Assembly: GCF_000685805.1 (NCBI RefSeq)
Contig: NZ_JMKP01000002.1
Coordinates: 115,379-179,378 of the forward strand
Direction: 5' to 3'
DNA: 64,000 bases
Origin: Psychrobacter phenylpyruvicus DSM 7000 = NBRC 102152
Lineage (GTDB): Bacteria > Pseudomonadota > Gammaproteobacteria > Pseudomonadales > Moraxellaceae
The notes beneath the pieces are model-generated. The model worked only from the letters and a program-made list of their open reading frames with translations, searched no databases and was not told the origin of the DNA. Below are positions 57,625-64,000 of the stretch, piece by piece (positions within the stretch are counted from its first letter, which is position 1; every line of letters begins with the position of its first letter). The position numbers and the translations under genes were made by a program.

Positions 57625-57740
57625 AACGTGAAAGCACTAAGCTATCAATGCTTAAAAGCTATGGCTTGAAAGCTCTAGGGATTAAGTTGAGTACTCTAGG
57701 GGTTAAATAGGTGCTTTAAAAGCAGCAGCAGATACTGCTG

Positions 57741-58532
57741 TTATAGCAGTATCTCAAGTACAAACTTACTGCCAATAAAACCAATAGCCAATAACAAAAA
57801 GGCTAATATGGCCATGTTGGCTGCTCGGCGACCACGCCATCCATATTTCCAGTGTCCAAATAATAGCCAGCCAAATAACAGCCATGAGATAATACTAAAT
57901 ACGGTTTTATGGGCAATGTGTTGAGCCATTAAATCACTGATATAGACGAAGCCAATGGCCAAGGCGATAGTAAGTAGACTAAAGCCCACCAAGATCATGT
58001 CAAATAACAACGACTCCATACTTTGTAGCGAGGGAAGTTTGTTGACCCAAAATCGCTGTTTGGTCTTATGCTTTAGCTCGCGAATCTGAAAGCGTAAGAT
58101 GACGGCTTGAACTGCGGCCATTAACAGCACGCAATAAGCGGCGATGGACAAAATAATATGGGCTTCTAGACCTTGGCTGACCTCTGTCAGTGGTGCATAC
58201 GGAGCTACCCCAAAATACCCCAGGCTTAAGCCAATAATAGCGGTCGGTGCTGCAAAAAGTCCTAGGCTTAGAATAGGGCGATAAAAACAAAAAATCACAT
58301 AAAATAATACAAAATAGAAGCTGGTCAAACTTGCGGTGTTAAACACATTAAAGTTAAGGCCATGCAAGGTAAATATGTTCGGGTATAAGGTAATCGCATG
58401 AGCTACCAAGGCGACCAGTAGCATGCCCAAAGTGAAGCCTTTAGCAACAGGCTTTAGACGTAGCAAAGCCCAAGCCAAATGACAGCTTACAAGGGTATAA
58501 ATAATAAGGGCGATGACATAGGCAAGCAACAC
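57741..58532 (-). CDS. CcsA/YpjD-like cytochrome c assembly family membrane protein
   Basis: A 263-residue integral membrane protein with eight hydrophobic helices. The central HIILSIAAYCVLLMAAVQAVILRF and the late HKTVFSIISWLLFGWLLFGHWKYGWRGRRA segments are typical of YpjD-type members of the CcsA/HemX superfamily, with conserved histidines that in relatives handle haem. The start is a GTG at 58532 with GAGGA about 10 bases upstream. It is divergent from ffh, the usual neighbour of ypjD in gammaproteobacteria. Confidence 0.88.
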   Translation of the reverse strand: MLLAYVIALIIYTLVSCHLAWALLRLKPVAKGFTLGMLLVALVAHAITLYPNIFTLHGLNFNVFNTASLTSFYFVLFYVIFCFYRPILSLGLFAAPTAIIGLSLGYFGVAPYAPLTEVSQGLEAHIILSIAAYCVLLMAAVQAVILRFQIRELKHKTKQRFWVNKLPSLQSMESLLFDMILVGFSLLTIALAIGFVYISDLMAQHIAHKTVFSIISWLLFGWLLFGHWKYGWRGRRAANMAILAFLLLAIGFIGSKFVLEILL

Positions 58533-58975
58533 GGTGTTTGGGTCCTCAAAGAAATCGAGTTAACAAATTAGGTCTAACAATATTTGATATACTAGCTCTG
58601 GTCTTCTGTGCGTCAATATCTTTGTGCATCAGTATTACTGTAAGATAAAGGCTATAAATCATAGAGCAGAGTCATCACAAAGCAATCATACCCTAATTTA
58701 GCATAGAATGACTCTTATTTGCGATTGCTATACAGTTAACTTACGGCTTTTGCTAAAATTAATGGTTTAACAGAAACAATAAAAGAGTTTATAGATTAAT
58801 TTTGCTAAACTTGCCAAATATTTGAGATTTTAAACGGTTTAATACTATTGAACCAAATAACAATTAAACCAAATAACAGTTACCCAATTATACGGCCCCT
58901 TTTATTAGGGGTTTAGTGCCCCATTTAAGATATTAATACCTCCTAACTTAACAGATGTTTTATTGAGAAAGCCTT
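58533..58975. other. Divergent promoter region, ypjD-like gene / ffh
   Basis: 443 AT-rich bases between divergent genes. No repeats, RNA genes or distinct promoters could be assigned by eye. Confidence 0.4.
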
Positions 58976-60517
58976 ATGTTTGATACTCTAACCGAACGAC
59001 TCTCTGGCAGCCTGCGTAAGATTTCAGGCTCAGGACAGTTAACTGAAGATAATATTAAAGACACGCTGCGTGAAGTGCGCATGGCGTTACTAGAAGCCGA
59101 TGTGGCTTTACCTATTACTCGTGATTTTGTAAAGCGTGTGAAAGAGAAGGCACTGGGTCAAGAAGTACTAAAAGAGCTGGCTCCTGGTCAGGCTTTCGTC
59201 AAGATTGTCTATGACGAACTAACTGAAATGATGGGCAGTGCCAATCAGCAGCTAGAGATGACAGGCAAGCCACCTGTGGTTTACTTACTAGCAGGTTTGC
59301 AAGGTGCGGGTAAAACTACCACAGCGGGTAAGCTGGCAAAATATCTACAAGAGCGCCATAAGAAAAAAGTCATGCTGGTGTCAGCTGACGTCTACCGTCC
59401 AGCAGCTATCAAGCAGTTAGAGCAAGTAGCAGGGCAGGTAAACGCTAAGTTTGTCAACTCAACCACCGATGAAAACCCGATTGATATTGCTAAGCGTGCT
59501 ATCGAAGAGGCGAAGCTTCAGTATCAAGATATCTTGATTATCGATACCGCGGGTCGTTTACACATCGATGAAGCGATGATGGATGAGATTAAAGCGTTAA
59601 CCGCTGCGGTTAATCCTTCAGAAACTCTATTCGTCGTTGACTCTATGACTGGTCAAGATGCGGCCAATACCGCCAAAGCATTTAACGATGCACTGCCACT
59701 CACAGGGGTTATCTTAACCAAGACCGATGGTGATGCCCGTGGTGGTGCCGCTCTTTCTGTGCGCGCTATTACCGGTAAGCCCATCAAGTTCTTGGGTCGT
59801 GGTGAGAAGTTAGATGCTTTAGAAGCCTTCCACCCAGAGCGTATTGCCCAGCGTATCCTAGGTATGGGTGACGTACTGAGTCTGGTAGAAGAAGTTGAGC
59901 AGAAGATTGACCGCGAAAAAGCGGAAAAAATGGCGAAGAAAATCCAAAAAGGTGGCGACTTCGACCTTGAGGATTTATTAACCCAGTTCCAACAAATGAA
60001 AAATATGGGCGGTATGGCAGGCTTCTTAGATAAGATGCCAGGTATGAGTGGCGCTGGTGTAAAAGAAGCCCTAGAAGAAGCTAAGCCAGAAGAAAAAGTA
60101 AAAGAAATGGAAGCGCTTATTAACTCAATGACCCCTTATGAGCGTAAGAACCCAGATAAGATTAACCCAAGCCGTAAGCGCCGTATTGCTGCTGGTTCTG
60201 GTAAGCAAATTCAGGACATCAACCGTCTGCTTAAGCAGCACAAGCAAATGGCTAAGATGATGAAAATGCTGTCAAAACCTGAAGGGCTAGGAAAAATGAT
60301 GAAGGCGGTCCAAAGTCTAACCGGTATGGGCGGCGGTGCTTCTGGCGGCGGTGGTCCACTGTTTGGTGGTGGTGCTAGCAAGGGCGGCAATCCAGGTGCA
60401 GGCGGCATGCCTCCCTTTGGTTTAGACCCAAGTAATATGCCGAGCAAAGAAGAGATGGAACGCCAAATGAAAGATCTAGAGCAGAAACTTCCACCAGATT
60501 TCAAAAAGCGTTTTTAA
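58976..60517 (+). CDS. ffh: Signal recognition particle protein Ffh
   Basis: The SRP54 GTPase that brings nascent membrane proteins to the Sec translocon, 513 residues. N domain at 1-90; G domain with P-loop GLQGAGKTT at 107-115, DTAGRLHID, TKTDGDARGGAALS; the methionine-rich M domain starts near 320. The tail after about 445 is an unusually long Gly-rich stretch with GGGASGGGG and GGGASKGGNPGAGG segments before the final charged helix. A terminator follows and a DUF2256 gene is just downstream. Confidence 0.97.
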   Translation: MFDTLTERLSGSLRKISGSGQLTEDNIKDTLREVRMALLEADVALPITRDFVKRVKEKALGQEVLKELAPGQAFVKIVYDELTEMMGSANQQLEMTGKPPVVYLLAGLQGAGKTTTAGKLAKYLQERHKKKVMLVSADVYRPAAIKQLEQVAGQVNAKFVNSTTDENPIDIAKRAIEEAKLQYQDILIIDTAGRLHIDEAMMDEIKALTAAVNPSETLFVVDSMTGQDAANTAKAFNDALPLTGVILTKTDGDARGGAALSVRAITGKPIKFLGRGEKLDALEAFHPERIAQRILGMGDVLSLVEEVEQKIDREKAEKMAKKIQKGGDFDLEDLLTQFQQMKNMGGMAGFLDKMPGMSGAGVKEALEEAKPEEKVKEMEALINSMTPYERKNPDKINPSRKRRIAAGSGKQIQDINRLLKQHKQMAKMMKMLSKPEGLGKMMKAVQSLTGMGGGASGGGGPLFGGGASKGGNPGAGGMPPFGLDPSNMPSKEEMERQMKDLEQKLPPDFKKRF

Positions 60518-60556
60518 CATAAAATCTTAGAAGATAAGGTATGTTTTGATACCGAT

Positions 60557-60589
60557 AAAGGCTAGGTCGTGTGACCTAGCCTTTTTATT
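60557..60589 (+). terminator. ffh terminator
   Basis: AGGCTAGGTC and GACCTAGCCT pair around GTGT, followed by TTTTATTTTT. Confidence 0.92.
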
Positions 60590-60613
60590 TTTAATCAAGA
60601 GAGAACTGATCCA

Positions 60614-60778
60614 ATGGCACATAAAAAGAAGAACGTCCGTAAAAAAGAATGTCCAGTTTGTGAGCGGGAGTTTAGTTGGTCCAAAAAGCTGGATAAAAAC
60701 TGGGACAGTATGGTGTACTGTTCAGATAGATGTCGACGGGTTAAAACTTATGAGGGTGTAGAGAAGCCGCATCACTGA
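60614..60778 (+). CDS. DUF2256 mini-protein
   Basis: A 54-residue protein read directly from the sequence: MAHKKKNVRKKECPVC..., with the family pattern C-P-V-C, F-S-W-S-K-K, N-W-D-S-M-V-Y-C-S-D-R-C-R-R. The four cysteines (C13, C16, C36, C40) form a probable zinc finger. DUF2256 proteins are often found beside photolyase or cryptochrome-like genes in other bacteria; none is adjacent here. A GAGAG precedes the ATG at about 12 bases. Function unknown. Confidence 0.85.
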   Translation: MAHKKKNVRKKECPVCEREFSWSKKLDKNWDSMVYCSDRCRRVKTYEGVEKPHH

Positions 60779-60813
60779 TACAGCTTAATAGATAGATTGC
60801 TGCTACAACCTAT

Positions 60814-62073
60814 CTATAAACTATACTTCTTCGTATTGCTAGAGCCTGTGTACAGCTGGCCAAAGGTCTCACGGTGATGTAGGTGTAAACCAATAATAAA
60901 GCAAAGAATACCAATGAAAGTCAGGTATAACGCAGGCGCAAAACTAATATATTGAGTCGAATAAAATAGAAATAAAGGAAGAGCTGCCCCAAGTATCGCG
61001 GCTATTACATTATAGATTACTGATACCGCGGTTAGGCGTATATTGGTTGGGAACACCTGCACAAATATCGCAATGCATAGCCCAATCATTCCGGTACAAA
61101 ACCCTAGTAACCCATATAGTGGCATCGTAAAAACGTTATGTCCATTAGCAAGGTAAGCATAAAGCATCCAAACCTGCACAGTCAGTGCAATTGCCGCAAT
61201 CATAAAGGTCTTACCGGTCCCAATCCTATCCGCTAGCATGCCATAAATGATACAGCCCAATATTTGCATAGCCAACGCTATCAAACTGACATTAACCAAG
61301 AAGCTAGGATCACTGTAGAATTTAAGCGCAATCAGTTTTGGCAATAGTAGCATGACCACCATAATTAAACTGTGTCTCACAAAGGATAAAGAGACTGACA
61401 GCATCATTGCTGAGGAACGGATAATATTTGGATTAAGGCTTAGAGTATGTGGTTTATCAGATGGGGTGCCTTTAGACTCTACATAAACGGGCGTTTCTTT
61501 GACATGACCCCACATTAATAAGGTTAGCGCACTTAATACGCCACCGATGATAGCAGGAATGCGCCAACCATAGTTTAGCATAGCTGCAGTATCGAACATC
61601 CCAGTTAATACTTTCGCGCATGTAATGGCCAGTACAGAACCAAAAATACCCCCTGCAACGGCCAAGCTACAATAGGTTGCCAAACGGTTCTTCGGAGCAT
61701 GCTCAGCAACAAATACCCAGCTCAGCGGTGTATGCCCACCAAACGCCATGCCTTGTAATATACGAATAACAAGAAATAATATCGGTGCTAATATGCCCAC
61801 TTGGGCATACGTGGGCAAAAAAGCAGTCAATAGGGTAGTCACTGCCAAGAAGCAGACACTGATAAGTAAAGCGGGTTTGCGTCCATGCTTATCGCCATAG
61901 CGACCTATCAACAGACCACCGAGTGGACGTGCTAAGTAACCGACACTTATCAGCCCAATAACTTTTAATTGTGTCAGTGAGGTACTGTCAGTGGTAGGGA
62001 AAAATATAGTGCTTATTATCTCTGCCAGTTTAACGTAGACAAGGAAGTCAAATGCTGCAAGCGCGTAACTCAA
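60814..62073 (-). CDS. MHS-type MFS transporter with abnormal 5' end
   Basis: A metabolite:H+ symporter-like permease of the proline/betaine, citrate or shikimate type. SVGYLARPLGGLLIGRYGDKHGRKPALLIS is the family's loop 2-3 signature. This frame's first usable start here is a TTG at 62073, which lacks a ribosome site and cuts helix 1 in half. The frame remains open upstream to 62268, and the extra residues (ending DKASQKQIIFIC) complete helix 1. AAGGAG at 62125-62130 is well placed for an in-frame ATT at 62115; the only nearby ATG (62111) is one base out of frame. Either a rare ATT start or a frameshift at the 5' end. Confidence 0.75.
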   Translation of the reverse strand: MSYALAAFDFLVYVKLAEIISTIFFPTTDSTSLTQLKVIGLISVGYLARPLGGLLIGRYGDKHGRKPALLISVCFLAVTTLLTAFLPTYAQVGILAPILFLVIRILQGMAFGGHTPLSWVFVAEHAPKNRLATYCSLAVAGGIFGSVLAITCAKVLTGMFDTAAMLNYGWRIPAIIGGVLSALTLLMWGHVKETPVYVESKGTPSDKPHTLSLNPNIIRSSAMMLSVSLSFVRHSLIMVVMLLLPKLIALKFYSDPSFLVNVSLIALAMQILGCIIYGMLADRIGTGKTFMIAAIALTVQVWMLYAYLANGHNVFTMPLYGLLGFCTGMIGLCIAIFVQVFPTNIRLTAVSVIYNVIAAILGAALPLFLFYSTQYISFAPALYLTFIGILCFIIGLHLHHRETFGQLYTGSSNTKKYSL

Positions 62074-62379
62074 ACAGATAAAGATTATCTGTTTTTGAGA
62101 CGCCTTATCATTAATACAAAGCAGCTCCTTTATACCTGATTTGTTAACTACTATCTTGTTATTATAAATATTATTCTCCGAAACCTTTGAAATAAAACAA
62201 TAAATCTTCTTACAATGTAACTGTATAATTGTACAGTTATTTACATAGTAATATATTGTAAATTTAAATTAATTTAAACAAAAGATATTTTTATAAGACA
62301 AGAAAAAAAGACACAAAGCGATAACTTTGTGTCTTTTTTACCCTAATATCAGGGAGGCTGAGTCAAATAGCTTTAGTAA
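62074..62379. other. Region between the two minus-strand transporters
   Basis: 306 bases. It holds the open upstream extension of the MHS transporter (to 62268), its AAGGAG at 62125-62130, and the terminator at 62303-62339 belonging to the downstream-facing symporter gene. Confidence 0.6.
62303..62339 (-). terminator. Terminator after the bile-acid/sodium symporter gene
   Basis: GACACAAAG and CTTTGTGTC pair around CGATAA, flanked by A7 and T6; usable on both strands and 41 bases after the symporter stop. Confidence 0.93.
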
Positions 62380-63309
62380 TTATGCCTTATCTTTATGCAT
62401 AAAAAAGTTTGCAATCAGTGCGCCACTAACACTGTGCCAAACACTGAATAACGCACTAGGTAATCCTGCAATAGGATTAAAATAAGTGGCCGCAAGTGCA
62501 GCGCCCAGTCCTGAGTTTTGCATACCCACTTCAATCATAATGGCTCGGCGCTGTGCTTCACTAAAGCCACTAATTCGAGCAATCAGATACCCTAACGCAT
62601 AACCAATACTGTTGTGTAGCATCACCACAATAAATACCAGCACACCACTGGTTAAAATGGTATCTCTAGAAACAGCAATCACCGCTGCGATAATAATAGA
62701 AATACCTATAATCGAGACGAGGGGTAGGATGTCGTTGGCAATATGTACCTTTTCCCCCATAATTCTGTGAAATATTAGGCCTAATGAAATAGGTAGTATT
62801 ATGATTTTAGTAATAGACCACATCATGCTAGCAAGCTCAATTTCAATTAATTGCCCTGCAAACACTTTAAGTAGAATAGGGGTAAGTATTGGAGCAAGTA
62901 AGGTCGAAAGAGAAGTAATAGAGACGCTTAATGCCACATCACCTTTGGCCAAAAAGGTAATCACATTGCTAGAGGTACCGCCTGGGCAGCAACCCACTAA
63001 GATGACACCAAGGGCAATTAACGGATCTAACTTAAAAATAACGGTTAATATATAGGCAATTAATGGCATCAAGGTAAATTGAGCAATCAAGCCAATTATG
63101 ACTAACTTTGGTCGCTTAATAACCTCAGCAAAGTCGTCTGTCTTAAGGGTTGTCCCCATGCCAAACATAATAACACCTAAAATAGGGACAATATATTTAG
63201 CCAATGAAGCAAAAAACTCTGGGAAAATAAAGCCTAAAATAGCACTAACGATTGCCCATATCGCAAAGGTTTTCCCTACCCAGTGCGAGGCTTTAGCGAT
63301 TGCTTGCAC
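62380..63309 (-). CDS. Bile acid:sodium symporter (BASS) family protein
   Basis: A 309-residue sodium-coupled transporter with about ten helices. The hallmark LVGCCPGGTSSNVITFLAKGDVALSVSITSLSTLLAP contains the crossing region that binds sodium in BASS proteins; the late IEVGMQNSGLGAALA supplies the second conserved sodium site. Despite the family name, bacterial members carry pantoate, pyruvate-like acids or other organic anions; the substrate here is open. Start ATG at 63309 with AGGAA upstream. Confidence 0.9.
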   Translation of the reverse strand: MQAIAKASHWVGKTFAIWAIVSAILGFIFPEFFASLAKYIVPILGVIMFGMGTTLKTDDFAEVIKRPKLVIIGLIAQFTLMPLIAYILTVIFKLDPLIALGVILVGCCPGGTSSNVITFLAKGDVALSVSITSLSTLLAPILTPILLKVFAGQLIEIELASMMWSITKIIILPISLGLIFHRIMGEKVHIANDILPLVSIIGISIIIAAVIAVSRDTILTSGVLVFIVVMLHNSIGYALGYLIARISGFSEAQRRAIMIEVGMQNSGLGAALAATYFNPIAGLPSALFSVWHSVSGALIANFFMHKDKA

Positions 63310-63715
63310 AATATGATTCCTGTTAGTTAGATGATGAATTTAAAATGATAGATAAAACTATCATATAACTTAACCAAGAATCATAAAATTTAGTTATATA
63401 AGAGGTAAATTTTAACTGGTTACTGCTACAGATAAGCAGTTTTGACCAAATGCCTAATCAAATTGTTAAAATAAATTATCTTAGACAAAGGGTTTAATTT
63501 TTATAGGTCTTTCTCGAGACATAGATACGCTTTAATGACTTAAAATGTGACGTAGCTTTTAAAAATAAATACCTGCCCTTTTAAGGAGCAATATATAATT
63601 AATAATTAAATAGTTAAATAATGGTTAATAACAATAGTATTTAAGGACTATGAAAACTCTAAATATTGTTGGGGTTAAAAAAAACTAAATAAAAGTTTTT
63701 TACTGAGGTAAATCT
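63310..63715. other. Intergenic region before the disrupted gene
   Basis: 406 strongly AT-rich bases between the symporter gene and the interrupted exported-protein gene. It should contain promoters for both; no operator or RNA was identified. Confidence 0.4.
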
Positions 63716-63769
63716 ATGTCAAAGAATCTTGTTAAATATGCATTAGCATCTACATTAACCTTATTATAA
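63716..63769 (+). pseudogene. 5' fragment of an exported-protein gene cut by an IS
   Basis: ATG at 63716, preceded by GAGG at seven bases, encodes MSKNLVKYALASTLTLL, the beginning of a signal peptide, and then hits TAA at the junction with the IS end. The rest of the gene should lie beyond the insertion, outside the window. The product cannot be named from 17 residues. Confidence 0.7.
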
Positions 63770-64000
63770 TACTCCCGGAAAACTAGACCAAAAAATTGTA
63801 GCAAATAAGATAGAATAACCTTTAGAAAAAGAGGTCTATCTAATGACGAAAGTACGTAAGCGTCACAATGCTGAATTTAAAAGCAAAGTCGCCGTTGAAG
63901 CCATCAAAGAACACAAGACCCTCAACGAGTTAACCGCAGAATATGGGGTTCATGCAACCCAAATCAGCAACTGGAAAAAGCAGGCTTTGGCAGTTATCCC
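63768..64000 (+). mobile_element. IS3-family insertion sequence, left end (partial)
   Basis: The left end begins at about 63768 with TACTCCCGGAAAACTAGACC, an inverted-repeat-like terminus, and is followed 55 bases later by the start of an IS3-type orfA. The element runs off the right edge, so its right end, orfB and target duplication cannot be seen. The exact left boundary is uncertain by a few bases. Confidence 0.85.
63843..64000 (+). CDS. IS3-family transposase OrfA (partial)
   Basis: The first 52 codons of a helix-turn-helix transposase subunit: MTKVRKRHNAEFKSKVAVEA, then the ELTAEYGVHATQISNWKKQAL recognition helix typical of the HTH_Tnp_1 / IS3 OrfA group. In this family orfA and orfB are joined by programmed -1 frameshifting. 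The reading frame is open at the window edge. Confidence 0.92.
   Translation, partial: MTKVRKRHNAEFKSKVAVEAIKEHKTLNELTAEYGVHATQISNWKKQALAVI

Overview
The window looks like a stretch of core chromosome from a gammaproteobacterium of the Moraxellaceae, most likely Psychrobacter or a close relative. This is an inference from gene content and style, not from a database search. The clues are an AT-leaning genome with compact genes; the gmk-rpoZ-spoT-ridA-priA run; glnD beside dapC; a SpoT whose synthetase half looks decayed, as known for Acinetobacter; a DcaP-like porin; and a BLUF photoreceptor. No rRNA, tRNA, CRISPR array, prophage or recognised defence system is visible. Almost everything can be assigned to a known family.

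Layout. 1-10.7 kb is nearly all minus strand: a DUF421 membrane protein, the periplasmic D,D-peptidase PBP4, a DnaQ-like exonuclease behind a CBS/DUF294 nucleotidyltransferase-like regulator, the lysine/cell-wall aminotransferase DapC, the nitrogen sensor GlnD and methionine aminopeptidase. 11-13.3 kb holds rpsB-tsf, convergent with ppc across a 41-nt palindromic terminator. 16-24.5 kb is mixed: a YdhR-like protein, a DMT exporter, a uracil/xanthine permease, an MpaB/DUF2236-type protein, a thioredoxin-like protein, a GNAT-nitrilase fusion and a membrane-anchored BLUF protein. 24.5-28.8 kb holds a divergent pair, a D-2-hydroxyacid FAD dehydrogenase and serA, then a persulfide-dioxygenase-like MBL enzyme. 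29-37.6 kb holds an orphan small gene, a CDF metal exporter, and priA, ridA, spoT, rpoZ and gmk on the minus strand. 37.8-42 kb holds ispH, a thioesterase and htpG, the last with a clear sigma-32-type promoter.

42-43.6 kb is the least ordinary part. Two nearly identical 138-bp direct repeats, each containing a GTAGGGTG palindrome, flank a small AT-rich lipoprotein gene, and two further palindromes of the same style lie just upstream. 43.9-54.9 kb holds a porin, pncB, an aquaporin, an acyl-CoA synthetase, an NCS1 nucleobase permease with an added zinc-ribbon tail and a sigma-54-like promoter, S-formylglutathione hydrolase, rpe and three small uncharacterised genes. 55-63.3 kb holds rpmB-rpmG behind a nested-hairpin leader, an AmpG/FptX-like MFS protein, a CcsA-like protein divergent from ffh, a DUF2256 mini-protein, an MHS-type MFS transporter whose 5' end is abnormal, and a bile-acid/sodium symporter family protein. 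The right edge enters an IS3-family insertion sequence that has cut off the signal-peptide start of an exported-protein gene.

Several genes fit a common nitrogen and nucleobase theme (glnD, the NCS2 permease, the sigma-54-like NCS1 permease), and others a translation and stringent-response theme (rpsB, tsf, map, rpoZ, spoT, rpmBG, ffh). They are dispersed housekeeping loci rather than one system. No undescribed multi-gene system is evident; the best leads are individual protein architectures and repeat or leader structures.
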